Assembly: GCF_000959365.1 (NCBI RefSeq)
Contig: NZ_CP009555.1
Location: 2,232,001 to 2,296,000, forward strand
Direction of reading: 5' to 3'
DNA: 64,000 bases
Origin: Burkholderia oklahomensis C6786
GTDB taxonomy: Bacteria > Pseudomonadota > Gammaproteobacteria > Burkholderiales > Burkholderiaceae
This document shows, in pieces, positions 39,616 through 52,571 of this stretch. The notes under the pieces were generated by a model. That model worked only from the letters and a program-made list of their open reading frames with translations. It did not search any database and was not told the origin of the DNA. Position numbers and translations under genes: made by a program. The first letter of the stretch is position 1. Each line of letters begins with the position of its first letter.

Positions 39616-40734
39616 ATGCGTTCGATCATCGCCGATTCGAAACGCTTGGTAGTGAAGGTCGGCTCGAGCCTCGTCACCAACGACGGCCGCGGGCTCGACC
39701 ATGACGCTATCGGCCGATGGGCTGCCCAGATCGCCGCGCTGCGCGGCGCGGGCAAGGAAGTGGTGCTCGTCAGTTCGGGCGCGATCGCGGAAGGGATGCA
39801 GCGCCTCGGCTGGAGCAAGCGGCCGCGCGAAATCGACGAACTGCAGGCGGCCGCGGCCGTCGGGCAGATGGGGCTCGCGCAGGTGTACGAGAGTCGCTTC
39901 GCCGAGCACGGCATCCGCACCGCGCAGATTCTTCTCACGCACGCGGACCTCGCCGACCGCGAACGCTACCTGAACGCGCGTTCGACGCTTCTCACGCTGC
40001 TGCGGCTCGGCGTCGTGCCGATCATCAACGAGAACGACACCGTCGTCACCGACGAAATCAAGTTCGGCGACAACGACACGCTCGGTGCGCTCGTCGCGAA
40101 CCTGATCGAAGGCGACGCGCTCATCATCCTCACTGATCAGAAGGGGCTCTTTACGGCCGATCCGCGCAAGGATCCGAGTGCGACGCTCGTCGGCGAGGCG
40201 AGCGCCGGCGCGCCCGAGCTCGAGGCGATGGCGGGCGGCGCGGGGTCGAGCATCGGCCGCGGCGGCATGCTGACGAAGATTCTCGCAGCGAAGCGCGCCG
40301 CGCACAGCGGCGCGAACACCGTGATCGCGAGCGGCCGCGAGCATGAAGTGCTCGTGCGGCTCGCGTCGGGCGAGGCGATCGGCACGCAGCTGATCGCACG
40401 CACCGCGAGAGTGGCGGCGCGCAAGCAGTGGATGGCGGACCACTTGCAGGTGCGTGGCCACGTCGTCATCGACGCGGGCGCGGTCGACAAGCTGACGGCG
40501 GGCGGCAAGAGCCTGCTGCCGATCGGCGTCGTCGCGGTGCAGGGCGTATTCGCGCGCGGCGAAGTGATCGCGTGCGTCGACGACACGGGCCGCGCAGTCG
40601 CACGCGGCATTACCAATTACAGCAGCGCCGAGGCGAAGCTGATTCAGCGCAAGCCGAGCGGCGAGATCGAAGCGGTGCTCGGCTACATGCTGGAGCCCGA
40701 ACTGATCCATCGGGACAACCTCGTGCTCGTCTGA
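39616..40734 (+). CDS. proB: glutamate 5-kinase
   Basis: ProB phosphorylates glutamate in the first step of proline synthesis. It has the amino-acid kinase core ([21 protein letters not shown], GTGGMxTK-like [10 protein letters not shown]) and a C-terminal PUA domain from about residue 275. The length is 372 residues. The ATG at 39616 follows an AGGAGA ribosome site. Confidence 0.95.
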   Translation: MRSIIADSKRLVVKVGSSLVTNDGRGLDHDAIGRWAAQIAALRGAGKEVVLVSSGAIAEGMQRLGWSKRPREIDELQAAAAVGQMGLAQVYESRFAEHGIRTAQILLTHADLADRERYLNARSTLLTLLRLGVVPIINENDTVVTDEIKFGDNDTLGALVANLIEGDALIILTDQKGLFTADPRKDPSATLVGEASAGAPELEAMAGGAGSSIGRGGMLTKILAAKRAAHSGANTVIASGREHEVLVRLASGEAIGTQLIARTARVAARKQWMADHLQVRGHVVIDAGAVDKLTAGGKSLLPIGVVAVQGVFARGEVIACVDDTGRAVARGITNYSSAEAKLIQRKPSGEIEAVLGYMLEPELIHRDNLVLV

Positions 40735-40833
40735 CGCGGCGCCGTCGTCCTGTCCGACCGCGGCCGTGCGGCCCGCGCAGCCGATTGCATCGGCGCGTTG
40801 GTGCGCCGGCGCGCCGCGATCGCTTGCGCCGGC

Positions 40834-41391
40834 TCAGCGGATTTGATTGAGCGTCGTCCGGTTGTAGCGAATGTTCTCGATGATCGCCGAGCGCTTGCCC
40901 GTCGGCATCTTGTTCGCGCAGAAGAAATCCTGATAGAGCGCCGCGTGGTACGCGTTCAGCTCGCCGTTTTCGATCCGCTGCCAGTCGGTTGCGACCGTGC
41001 GGTCCCAGCCGTCGTGATCCGCGTTCAGCACCGCGTACTGGCGCCATTCGTACGTGTCGCAGCGAATTCCTTCGTAGTTGACGTTGCGCGCGCCCGCGGG
41101 GCTCGTGACGACGACGACGTAGCGGACGACGCCGTCCGTGCCGACGTCGAGCGACTTCGAATCGACGGAGAACTTGAGCGGCGTGTTCTGCGACACGTTG
41201 AACGGCAGCAGATCGCTCGTCTGCGGCAGCGGCGGCAGCGTCTCGACCTTGTTTTCAGTCCATTGCGGCTGACGGTCGAGCAGGTAGGTGAATGCGCTGT
41301 CGTCCTTGTTGGTCGGGGTGTTCGAATGGGCACAGCCGGCCAGCGCGGCGGCCGCGACGATCGACGCAGCGGCAAGAGCAATCGCTTTCAA
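40834..41391 (-). CDS. CNP1-like family lipoprotein
   Basis: The 185-residue protein has a lipoprotein signal ending LAGC and the conserved body of the CNP1-like family (WTENKVETLPPLPQTSDLLPF, RYVVVVTSPAGARNVNYEGIRC). Its function is unknown, and it is probably in the periplasm or outer membrane. The frame has no ATG or GTG at the signal peptide. A TTG at 41391 with GAGGT upstream is the best start. Confidence 0.82.
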   Translation of the reverse strand: MKAIALAAASIVAAAALAGCAHSNTPTNKDDSAFTYLLDRQPQWTENKVETLPPLPQTSDLLPFNVSQNTPLKFSVDSKSLDVGTDGVVRYVVVVTSPAGARNVNYEGIRCDTYEWRQYAVLNADHDGWDRTVATDWQRIENGELNAYHAALYQDFFCANKMPTGKRSAIIENIRYNRTTLNQIR

Positions 41392-41477
41392 TATGCGTAC
41401 CTCGTAAAAAAAGCGCGGCATCCTTCAATGCCGCGCCCGGTCATGCGTTTTTCATTCCCGTCGGACGAACTCGTGCG

Positions 41478-42128
41478 TCAATCGCGCAAGGTCAGGCGGG
41501 GAGGGTTTTCGTCGAGCGTGCTCGCGCCCGGCTCGACTTCCGAACAGACTGCCGACGTGTCGATCGCTGCCGGTGTTTCCGCGGTCGCGTGTCCGTTCGC
41601 AACGCGCGGAAAGCGCGACGCGCGCGGACCGCGCAACTTGTCGGAACGCTGCGCCGGGCGGCGCAGGAAACGCGACAGTTCGGTCAACGCCAACTGATAC
41701 ACATCCCGCTTGAACTCGATCACCGCGTCGAGTGGCACCCAGTATTCGTTCCAGCGCCATGCGTCGAACTCCGGATGATCCGTCGCGCGCAGGCAGATGT
41801 CGCAATCGCGCCCGACCATTCGCAGCAGGAACCAGATCTGCTTCTGGCCGCGATAATGTCCGCGCACTTCGCGCTTGATGAACTTGTCTGGCACCTCATA
41901 ACGCAACCAGTCGCGAGTGCGGCCGATGATCTTGACGTGTTCCGGCAGCAGCCCGGTTTCCTCGTGCAGCTCCCGGTACATTGCCTGCATCGGGGTCTCG
42001 CCGTACTTGATGCCCCCTTGCGGAAACTGCCAGGAATGCTCGCGGAGCCGCTTGCCCCAAAACACTTCGTTGCGCGCGTTCAAGAGGATGATGCCGACGT
42101 TCGGGCGAAAGCCTTCACGATCCAGCAT
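41478..42128 (-). CDS. rppH: RNA pyrophosphohydrolase
   Basis: RppH removes pyrophosphate from 5' triphosphate mRNA ends and so triggers decay. The opening [17 protein letters not shown] and the Nudix box GGIKYGE...RELHEETGL are characteristic. The last 45-50 residues are a Pro/Ala-rich extension common in Burkholderia. It is divergent from proS. Confidence 0.94.
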   Translation of the reverse strand: MLDREGFRPNVGIILLNARNEVFWGKRLREHSWQFPQGGIKYGETPMQAMYRELHEETGLLPEHVKIIGRTRDWLRYEVPDKFIKREVRGHYRGQKQIWFLLRMVGRDCDICLRATDHPEFDAWRWNEYWVPLDAVIEFKRDVYQLALTELSRFLRRPAQRSDKLRGPRASRFPRVANGHATAETPAAIDTSAVCSEVEPGASTLDENPPRLTLRD

Positions 42129-42345
42129 ACAACCACCTTCGAATCCTTTAAAATTGCTTTGATTATAAACAGATAACGGGCGCCGCGCACCGGAACGGAG
42201 CGAATCCGGGCGAGGTGCGTCATCTACACTGTCCCCGATTTGTCTGGTATGTCACCTGCGCCGCACGCCACGCGCGCAGCCGTTAATTCACCTTTAGACT
42301 TTTTTCGGGCGGCCCGCGTTGGCCGCCGCTAATGGAACCGTTCGC

Positions 42346-44082
42346 ATGAAAGCCTCTCGTTTCTTTATCGGCACCCTGAAGGAAGCACCCGCCGACGCCG
42401 AGATCGTCAGTCACAAGCTGATGGTGCGAGCCGGCATGATCCGCCGCGTCGCCGGCGGCATCTATAACTATCTGCCGATCGGCTTGCGCTCGATCCGCAA
42501 GGTCGAGGCGATCGTGCGCGAAGAGATGAACCGGGCGGGCGCGATCGAGCTGCTGATGCCCGCCGTGCAGCCCGCCGAGCTGTGGCAGGAGTCGGGGCGC
42601 TGGGAGCAGTACGGCCCCGAGCTGCTGCGCTTCAAGGATCGCAAGCAGAACGACTTCGTGATCGGGCCGACTCACGAAGAGGTGATCACCGACATCGCGC
42701 GCAACCAGATCAAAAGCTATCGGCAGATGCCGGTGAACTTCTATCAGATCCAGACGAAGTTCCGCGACGAAATCCGGCCGCGCTTCGGCGTGATGCGCGG
42801 CCGCGAGTTCCTCATGAAGGACGCGTATTCGTTCGACAGGGATCACGAAGGCCTCAAGGAGTCGTACAAGAAAATGTACGACGCATACGTGCGGGTCTTC
42901 ACGCGGATCGGTCTCGAGTTCCGTCCGGTCGCGGCCGACAACGGCTCGATCGGCGGCAGCGGTTCGCACGAATTCCACGTGATCGCCGACACCGGCGAGG
43001 ACGCGATCGCCTACTGCCCGACGTCCGACTTCGCGGCGAACGTCGAGGCGGCCGAGGCGCTGCCGCTGCTCGCGAGCCGCGCGGCGCCCGCCGAGGCGAT
43101 GCAGAAGGTCGCGACGCCCGGCAAGGCGAAGTGCGAGGCGGTTGCCGAGCTGCTGGGCATCCCGCTCGAGCGCACGATCAAGTCGATCGTGCTCGCGACC
43201 GACAACGACGGCGCCGAGCCGACGATCTGGCTGCTGATGCTGCGCGGCGACCACGATCTGAACGAGATCAAGACGGCGAAGCTGCCGGGCTTGGCCGGCT
43301 ATCGCTTCGCGACCGAGACGGAAATCGTCGACTGGTTCGGCACGCCTCCCGGCTACCTCGGCCCGATCGGCACGAAGAAGCCGGTGCGCGTGATCGCCGA
43401 TCGCACGGTCGCGAACATGAGCGACTTCGTCGTCGGCGCGAACGAAGTCGATTACCACGTCGCCGGCGTGAACTGGGGCCGCGACTTGCCGGAGCCCGTG
43501 ATCGCCGACATCCGCAACGTGAAGGCGGGCGATCCGTCGCCGGACGGCAAGGGCGCGCTCGACATCTGCCGCGGCATCGAAGTTGGCCACGTGTTCCAGC
43601 TCGGCACGAAGTATTCGGAAGCGATGGGTGCGACGTTCATCGACGAGTCGGGCAAGGCGCAGCCGATGGTGATGGGTTGCTACGGGATCGGCATTACGCG
43701 GATCCTCGGCGCGGCGATCGAGCAGAACTTCGACGACAAGGGGATCATCTGGCCCGAGGCGATCGCGCCGTTCGAGGTCGTGCTGTGCCCGATGGGCTAT
43801 GACCGCAGCGACGCGGTGCGCGAAGCGGCCGACCAGCTTTACGCGGCTCTCGCCGCGGCGGGCGTCGACGTGATCCTCGATGATCGCGGCGAGCGTCCGG
43901 GCGTGATGTTCGCGGACTGGGAACTGATCGGCGTGCCGCATCGCCTCGTGATCGGCGAGCGCGGCCTGAAGGACGGCAAGGTCGAGTACCAGGGCCGCCG
44001 CGACGCCGAGGCGACGCTGCTGCCCGCCGATTCGGCCGCGGCGGTGATCGTCGAGAAAGTTCGCGCGGCGCTCGGCCGCTGA
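42346..44082 (+). CDS. proS: proline-tRNA ligase
   Basis: This class II synthetase of 578 residues is the bacterial type, with the editing (YbaK-like) insertion at about 225-400. Motif 2 ([21 protein letters not shown]) and the C-terminal anticodon-binding domain are present. The ATG at 42346 (MKASRFF) begins the conserved sequence, so an earlier TTG in frame is unlikely. Confidence 0.96.
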   Translation: MKASRFFIGTLKEAPADAEIVSHKLMVRAGMIRRVAGGIYNYLPIGLRSIRKVEAIVREEMNRAGAIELLMPAVQPAELWQESGRWEQYGPELLRFKDRKQNDFVIGPTHEEVITDIARNQIKSYRQMPVNFYQIQTKFRDEIRPRFGVMRGREFLMKDAYSFDRDHEGLKESYKKMYDAYVRVFTRIGLEFRPVAADNGSIGGSGSHEFHVIADTGEDAIAYCPTSDFAANVEAAEALPLLASRAAPAEAMQKVATPGKAKCEAVAELLGIPLERTIKSIVLATDNDGAEPTIWLLMLRGDHDLNEIKTAKLPGLAGYRFATETEIVDWFGTPPGYLGPIGTKKPVRVIADRTVANMSDFVVGANEVDYHVAGVNWGRDLPEPVIADIRNVKAGDPSPDGKGALDICRGIEVGHVFQLGTKYSEAMGATFIDESGKAQPMVMGCYGIGITRILGAAIEQNFDDKGIIWPEAIAPFEVVLCPMGYDRSDAVREAADQLYAALAAAGVDVILDDRGERPGVMFADWELIGVPHRLVIGERGLKDGKVEYQGRRDAEATLLPADSAAAVIVEKVRAALGR

Positions 44083-44106
44083 TCGTCGGCGAAACGGGGG
44101 AGCGCG

Positions 44107-44709
44107 TTGGAGTCGAATTTCCTGTCGGCGACGGTGCTCCTCATCCTCATTACCGATCCGCTCGGCAACATCCCGCTCGTCATCGCGGCGCTGCGGGACG
44201 TGCCGGGCGAGCGGCGCGTGAAGGTGATCCTGCGCGAAGTGGCGATCGCGTTCGTGATCCTGCTGTTCTTCATGGTCGTCGGCGACCGCTTCCTGCGGAT
44301 GATGAGCCTGACCGATGTGTCGCTGCGGATCGGCGGCGGAATCGTGCTGTTCCTGATCGCGCTCCGGATGATCTTCCCGCATCCGGACGGCGCGCTCGGC
44401 AGCGATCCGCGCGCGGGCGGCGAGCCGTTCATCGTGCCGCTCGCGATTCCGGCGCTCGCCGGGCCGTCGGCGCTCGCGACGGTGATGCTGCTCACGTCGC
44501 AGGCGCCCGGCAAGATGTTCGAATGGGTGGGCGCGCTGACGGTGACGATGCTTGTGTGCGCGGTGACGCTCGTGCTCGCCGAACGGATTCAGCAGTGGCT
44601 CGGCGAGCGCACGGTGCTCGCGTTCGAGCGTCTGATGGGGCTCGTGCTCGTCGCGATCTCGGTCGAGATGATGATGGCGGGCATTCGCGCGTTCGTTCAC
44701 CAGTTGTGA
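44107..44709 (+). CDS. MarC family integral membrane protein
   Basis: The 200-residue protein has about six hydrophobic helices and the family motif ITDPLGNIP near the N-terminus, plus PLAIPALAGPSA. Its function is unknown. The start is TTG at 44107 with GGGGGAG upstream. It follows proS by 24 bases and may be co-transcribed. Confidence 0.88.
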   Translation: MESNFLSATVLLILITDPLGNIPLVIAALRDVPGERRVKVILREVAIAFVILLFFMVVGDRFLRMMSLTDVSLRIGGGIVLFLIALRMIFPHPDGALGSDPRAGGEPFIVPLAIPALAGPSALATVMLLTSQAPGKMFEWVGALTVTMLVCAVTLVLAERIQQWLGERTVLAFERLMGLVLVAISVEMMMAGIRAFVHQL

Positions 44710-44753
44710 TGGGCTGACGGACTGCGACGGTGCGGTACCTTCGATCGCCGAAC

Positions 44754-44796
44754 AAGGAAAAGCGGCTCGCGCATCACACGCGAGCCGCTTTTCCTT
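44754..44796. terminator. bidirectional terminator between marC and hpt
   Basis: An 18-bp perfect stem (44754-44771 with 44779-44796) and a 7-base loop lie between convergent genes. A-rich and T-rich ends serve both directions. Confidence 0.85.
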
Positions 44797-44836
44797 GGTG
44801 TCTTCGGTGCGACGCGCGAGTGCCGCCGCGCCGGCG

Positions 44837-45388
44837 TCAGACGTCCGCCGTCAGTGCGCGGATCGTCGGCAGGTTGCGCCAGTAGCCCTTCGCATCCATC
44901 CCGCAGCCGAACACGTAGCGGTCCGGCACCGCGAACCCGCAGAAGTCCGGATGCAGCGGCTTCGCCTTCGCGAGCGTCTTCTCGCACAGCACCGCGGACA
45001 GGAAGCGCTTCGCGCCCATCTCGAGAATGCGGTCGCGGATCGCGGCCATCGTTTCGCCTTCGTCGAGGATGTCGTCGAGCACGAGCACGATGCGGTCCTT
45101 CACCGATTCGCGCGGCGCGACGCGCCAATGCATCTCGGGGCTGCCCTTCGTCGTGTTGCGATAGCGGGTCAGGTGGATGTAGTCGAACTCGAGCGGGAAA
45201 TCGAGGTGCGGCAGCAGCATGCCGGTGAACACCGCCGCGCCGCCCATCACCGACAGCACGAGCGGGAACTCCTCGCCGATCTGGCCGCGGATCTCCGCAG
45301 CCATCCGGCCGATCGACGCGTTGACCTCGTCGTCGGAGACGATCTCTTCGGAGTGTTGGAAAATGTGGAGGGCTTCTTCTCGATTCAT
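44837..45388 (-). CDS. hpt: hypoxanthine/guanine phosphoribosyltransferase
   Basis: This purine salvage enzyme has the PRPP-binding motif VLVLDDILDEGET and a length of 183 residues. Its sequence resembles the hypoxanthine-guanine phosphoribosyltransferases of betaproteobacteria. It sits between the terminator and ffh on the minus strand. Confidence 0.88.
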   Translation of the reverse strand: MNREEALHIFQHSEEIVSDDEVNASIGRMAAEIRGQIGEEFPLVLSVMGGAAVFTGMLLPHLDFPLEFDYIHLTRYRNTTKGSPEMHWRVAPRESVKDRIVLVLDDILDEGETMAAIRDRILEMGAKRFLSAVLCEKTLAKAKPLHPDFCGFAVPDRYVFGCGMDAKGYWRNLPTIRALTADV

Positions 45389-45485
45389 GAGGTCTGGCGA
45401 GCGGTCTCGTCTGGGATACTAATAAGAATGAAACAATGCGGCGCCACGCGCTACAGCATATACCCGTGCGCGGCGCCGCGGCGAA

Positions 45486-46853
45486 TCAGCGCATGCCGGG
45501 CATCATGCCCTTAATGCCGCGCATCATCTTCTGCAGGTTGCCGCCCTTCAGCTTCTTCATCATCGTGCGCATCTGGTCGTACTGATTCAGCATCCGGTTG
45601 ACTTCCTGCACCGGCACGCCCGCGCCCGCCGCAATCCGGCGCTTGCGCGTCGCCTTGATGATCTCGGGCTTCGCGCGCTCCGTGGGCGTCATCGAATTGA
45701 TGATGCCTTCCATCCGGCGGATCTGCTTTTCGGCCTGGCTCATGTCGGCGCCCGCGGCGGCTTGCTGGAATTGCGCGGGCAGCTTGTCCATCAGCGACGA
45801 CAGCCCGCCCATGTTCTTCATCTGCGAGATCTGCGCGCGGAAATCGTTCAGATCGAAGTCGCCGCCTTTCTTGACCTTGTCGGCGAGCTTTTCCGCGGCC
45901 TTGATGTCGACGCCGCGCTGCGCTTCCTCGACGAGCGCGAGGATGTCGCCCATCCCGAGGATCCGGTTTGCCATCCGGTCCGGGTGGAAGATCTCGAGGC
46001 CGTCGAGCTTCTCGGCGACGCCGACGAACTTGATCGGCTTGCCCGTCACGTGGCGCACCGACAGCGCGGCGCCGCCGCGCGAGTCGCCGTCGAGCTTCGT
46101 CAGCACGACGCCCGTGAGCGGCAGCGCGTCGTTAAACGCCTTCGCGGTGTTGACGGCGTCCTGGCCGAGCATCGCATCGACGACGAAGAGCGTCTCGACC
46201 GGCTTGAGCGCCGCGTGCAGCGCGGTGATCTCCTGCATCATCGCTTCGTCGATGCCGAGGCGGCCTGCGGTATCGACGAGCAGCACGTCGTGATAGTGGC
46301 GCTTCGCCCAGTCGACGGCCGCGTTCGCGATGTCGACGGGCTTCTGGTCGGGCGTAGACGGGAAGAAGTCGGCGCCGACCTGCTCGCTCACCGTTTTCAG
46401 CTGCGCGATCGCGGCGGGGCGGTAGACGTCGCACGAGACGGTGAGCACCTTCTTCTTGTACTTCTCGCGCAGCAACTTCGCGAGCTTGCCGACGGTCGTC
46501 GTCTTGCCGGCGCCCTGCAGGCCGGCCATCAGGATGATCGCGGGCGGCGTGACGGCGAGATTCAGCTCGACCGCCTTGCCTTCATAGTCGCCGCCGATCA
46601 CGGCGGTCAGTTCCTTCTGGACCACGCCGACGAGCGCCTGACCGGGCGACAGACTGCCGACCACATCCTCGCCGAGCGCTTTTTCCTTGACCTTCGCGAT
46701 GAAATCGCGGACGACGGGCAGCGCGACGTCGGCTTCGAGGAGCGCGAGCCGCACCTCGCGGAGCATCTCCTGGGTGTTCGCCTCGGTGAGCCGGGCCTCG
46801 CCGCGCAGCGTCTTGACGACGCGCGCCATCCGTTGGGTGAGATTGTCGAGCAT
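45486..46853 (-). CDS. ffh: signal recognition particle protein Ffh
   Basis: Ffh binds signal sequences and 4.5S RNA and delivers ribosomes to FtsY. It has an N domain, a GTPase domain (GLQGAGKTTT, DTAGR, TKLDG) and a Met-rich M domain ending in the repeated KMMRGIKGMMPGMR. The 455-residue length is normal. Confidence 0.97.
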   Translation of the reverse strand: MLDNLTQRMARVVKTLRGEARLTEANTQEMLREVRLALLEADVALPVVRDFIAKVKEKALGEDVVGSLSPGQALVGVVQKELTAVIGGDYEGKAVELNLAVTPPAIILMAGLQGAGKTTTVGKLAKLLREKYKKKVLTVSCDVYRPAAIAQLKTVSEQVGADFFPSTPDQKPVDIANAAVDWAKRHYHDVLLVDTAGRLGIDEAMMQEITALHAALKPVETLFVVDAMLGQDAVNTAKAFNDALPLTGVVLTKLDGDSRGGAALSVRHVTGKPIKFVGVAEKLDGLEIFHPDRMANRILGMGDILALVEEAQRGVDIKAAEKLADKVKKGGDFDLNDFRAQISQMKNMGGLSSLMDKLPAQFQQAAAGADMSQAEKQIRRMEGIINSMTPTERAKPEIIKATRKRRIAAGAGVPVQEVNRMLNQYDQMRTMMKKLKGGNLQKMMRGIKGMMPGMR

Positions 46854-46940
46854 GGGGAGCGATGGACAGTGAAGCCCGCAGGCGCGAGTGGGACAAAAAG
46901 CCGGCCGTCGCGGGTAGGGGGCCTAGTGTAAACTTCGAAC

Positions 46941-47840
46941 ATGGATATTGTACTGTATGCCCTCACCGCGCTCTTATATGGCGGCCTCGCCGTCGCCAGC
47001 TGGCGCACGCGCCGCGTCGGCGCGGCGCGGCCGCTCGTCGCGAGCGTGCCGGCCGTCCCGCACACGCGCGAACCCGCCTCGGCCGGGATGGGCGGGCTCG
47101 GGCGCACGATCCTCTGCGCCGCGCTGCTCGCGCATGGGGTGCTGCTGCACATGACGATCTTCCCGCACGACGCGATGGTGTTCGGCTTCGCGTTCGCGCT
47201 GTCGGCGATGTTCTGGCTCGGCGCCGGCATCTACTGGATCGAGAGCTTCTTCTTTCCGCTCGACGGCATGCGGCTCCTCGTGTTGCCGCTAGCGTGCGTC
47301 GCGTCGCTCCTGCCGCTGGCGTTCGGCGGCGTGCACGTGCTGCCGTATGCGGCCGCGCCGCTCTTCAAGTTGCACTTCCTGATCGCGAACATCGCGTACG
47401 GGCTCTTCGCGATCGCGGCGCTGCACGCGGTGCTGATGCTGATGGTCGAGCGGCGTCTGCACGCGCTGCGGCACGACGGGCTGCGCGAGTCGTCGAGCTG
47501 GATCGCCGGCTTGCTCGATACGCTGCCGCCGCTCCTCACGCTCGAGAAGCTGCTGTTCCGCCTGATCGGCGCGGGCTTCGTGCTGCTCACGCTGACGCTC
47601 GCGACGGGCATCCTGTTCAGCGAGCAGATCGACGCGCGCGCGCTCAAGCTCGATCACAAGACCGTGTTCGCGATCCTGTCCTGGCTGATGTTCGGCGGGC
47701 TCCTGGTCGCGCACAAGGCGTCCGGCTGGCGCGGCCGCGGCGTCGCGCGCTGGGTGCTCGCGTCGTTCGTCGCGCTGCTGCTCGCGTACGTCGGCAGCCG
47801 CTTCGTTCTCGAGGTGCTGCTGCACCGCTCCGTGGTTTGA
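46941..47840 (+). CDS. CcsA-like cytochrome c assembly membrane protein (YpjD type)
   Basis: The 299-residue protein has about eight hydrophobic helices and tryptophan- and histidine-containing segments of the CcsA/CcmC family (ILSWLMFGGLLVAHKASGWRG). The YpjD subgroup often lies next to ffh, and its precise role is uncertain. Divergent from ffh. Confidence 0.87.
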   Translation: MDIVLYALTALLYGGLAVASWRTRRVGAARPLVASVPAVPHTREPASAGMGGLGRTILCAALLAHGVLLHMTIFPHDAMVFGFAFALSAMFWLGAGIYWIESFFFPLDGMRLLVLPLACVASLLPLAFGGVHVLPYAAAPLFKLHFLIANIAYGLFAIAALHAVLMLMVERRLHALRHDGLRESSSWIAGLLDTLPPLLTLEKLLFRLIGAGFVLLTLTLATGILFSEQIDARALKLDHKTVFAILSWLMFGGLLVAHKASGWRGRGVARWVLASFVALLLAYVGSRFVLEVLLHRSVV

Positions 47841-47853
47841 ACACCTGATCTCG

Positions 47854-48171
47854 ATGCGACAAATCCTTCTCCTTATCGTGTTGTTCTTCGCGAGCTCGTG
47901 GCTCGCGAGAAAGATTCGCCGGGCGCAGGCGCGCGGCGACGGGCCGTTTGCCGGCGGCGAAGCGGGCCGCAACGCAGGCCCCGCGGCCGACCAGGGCGGT
48001 GCGGGCCGCGCGGGCGACGGCGGCGCGCTGCCCGAGCCGATGGTCCGCTGCGCGGAGTGCGGCGTGCATGCGCCGAAGAGCGATGCGATCGCGGCGGGCA
48101 GCGAGTATTTCTGCAGTCCGGAGCATGCGGCGCGTCACGCCGCGCATTCGGGCGGCCGCAGCGAGCGATGA
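47854..48171 (+). CDS. PP0621-family protein, small zinc-finger membrane protein
   Basis: The 105-residue protein has an N-terminal membrane helix (ILLLIVLFFASSWLARKI), a Gly/Ala-rich linker and a C-terminal CAECGVHAP...YFCSPEH finger. It follows the CcsA-like gene by 13 bases and its stop overlaps the ampD start (ATGA). The function is unknown. Confidence 0.83.
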   Translation: MRQILLLIVLFFASSWLARKIRRAQARGDGPFAGGEAGRNAGPAADQGGAGRAGDGGALPEPMVRCAECGVHAPKSDAIAAGSEYFCSPEHAARHAAHSGGRSER

Positions 48172-48758
48172 GCGGCGCGAGGCGCTTCACCGTCGATGCC
48201 GGCGGCTGGGTCGACGGCGCGCTGCGCGAGCCGTCGCCGAATTTCGAAGCGCGGCCAGAAGGCGTCGCTCCTTCGCTCGTCGTGATCCACAACATCAGCC
48301 TGCCGCCCGGCGAGTTCGGCGGCGATGCGATCGTCGAGCTGTTCCAGAATCGACTCGATTGCGACGCGCATCCGTTCTACGACGCGCACCTGCGCGGCGT
48401 GCGGGTATCCGCGCACTTCCTGATCCGGCGCGACGGCGCGCTGATCCAGTTCGTGTCGTGCGACGCGCGCGCTTGGCACGCGGGCGCGTCGAGCTTCTTC
48501 GGCCGCGAGCGCTGCAACGATTTCTCGATCGGCATCGAGCTCGAAGGCGCGGACGACGTCGCATTCGACGCGCCGCAATATGCGACGCTCGCCGCGCTCG
48601 CGCGCGCGCTCGCCGCGCATTACCCGATCGATGCGTTCGCGGGCCACGAGCACGTCGCGCCCGGACGCAAGACCGATCCCGGTCCGCACTTCGATTGGCA
48701 ACGTCTCTCTGACGATGCCGGTTTTCCGGCTCGATACTTTCCCTACCGGAAGCACTGA
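48168..48758 (+). CDS. ampD: 1,6-anhydro-N-acetylmuramyl-L-alanine amidase AmpD
   Basis: AmpD cleaves anhydro-muropeptides in the cytoplasm for wall recycling, and its loss derepresses AmpC beta-lactamase in many bacteria. The amidase-2 motifs are VIHNISLPPGEFGG, SAHFLIRRDG and GHEHVAPGRKTDPG with zinc ligands His and Asp. The 196-residue length is normal. Confidence 0.94.
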   Translation: MSGARRFTVDAGGWVDGALREPSPNFEARPEGVAPSLVVIHNISLPPGEFGGDAIVELFQNRLDCDAHPFYDAHLRGVRVSAHFLIRRDGALIQFVSCDARAWHAGASSFFGRERCNDFSIGIELEGADDVAFDAPQYATLAALARALAAHYPIDAFAGHEHVAPGRKTDPGPHFDWQRLSDDAGFPARYFPYRKH

Positions 48759-48876
48759 GCGCGAGGTCTTTTTGACGCGCATCGCAGTGTTTCGCCGGGC
48801 GTGCCTTGTCGTGTCGGCGTATCGCGCTTGTCAATAGACTTCGAGCAAATTTTTCCTTTGGCGCTTCCGCGAGGCT

Positions 48877-48923
48877 CCACTATACTTGGGGCCAATCGAG
48901 CAGTTCGGCACTACATATAGTGT
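48877..48923 (+). promoter_or_regulatory. pair of NrdR boxes upstream of nrdA
   Basis: GCACTACATATAGTGT (48908-48923) matches the NrdR box consensus ACACWATATATWGTGT at 14 of 16 positions. A weaker box, CCACTATACTTGGGGC (48877-48892), starts exactly 31 bases earlier, three helical turns, as expected for cooperative NrdR binding. The rest of the 48759-49217 gap holds the nrdA leader and no gene. Confidence 0.8.
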
Positions 48924-49217
48924 GTCGATCGGGGGCATTTTCCGTTCCCGAACGCGGTTCCGGCGTCATCGCCGGAGCGCGACATTCTCAGTGCGGCGCA
49001 TCCGGCCAGCGGTCCGGCGCGCTGCGACCCGCGTGGAAAAGTGTAGCCAGGGGCGCGATGCGCATGATGAAGGCCAATGTCGAATCGAGCGCGTCGCGTG
49101 GGCCCAACCGGCACGGCAGCCGCTTCTTCCGCGTCTTACCGCTCGCGCACCTCGTGGCGCACCGTCCGTATTAATCCGCGGTCCCTTCCGCATCACCCAA
49201 CACCAGGAGTTTTGCCC

Positions 49218-52205
<2,988 letters not shown>

Positions 52206-52571
52206 TGCGGCGCGCGTAGCGCTCGATGAGTGCGAGCGGCGTGCGACGAAGACCGATAAAGGTTGAAGTGCGCGCCGCTCTCTACTAAAAAAATGATAAG
52301 GAATCTGTAACGCAGCAAGCGCGTTGCAGGCAGCAGGAAGAGTGATCGAAACATCCCCGACGACGTCGCGTTTCGATCCGCGTTCGATGCGTCGAGCGCA
52401 CCTCGCGAATCACGCGCGGCACACATCGCGCTCTGCATGAATGACGATGCGTTGCTCAAAGTGTTGTATCGAGGTCGCAACGCGAATCGAAAAAAGGATT
52501 TTTCATGAGCGAACCCTTTTATCGCTCAGGAAAAGATGGTACAAACCGATCTAAATTGATGGTGAGAATTT
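52206..52571. other. 366-bp nrdA-nrdB spacer without a gene
   Basis: No credible open frame or RNA is seen. The final 100 bases are more A/T-rich and hold the nrdB leader. I find no clear NrdR box here, so nrdB may depend on the nrdA promoter or on its own unmarked one. Confidence 0.5.

Noticed and set aside
42283..44700. 805-codon open frame antisense to proS and the MarC gene
   Set aside because: Arg/His/Asp-rich shadow with no domain, opposite two clear genes.
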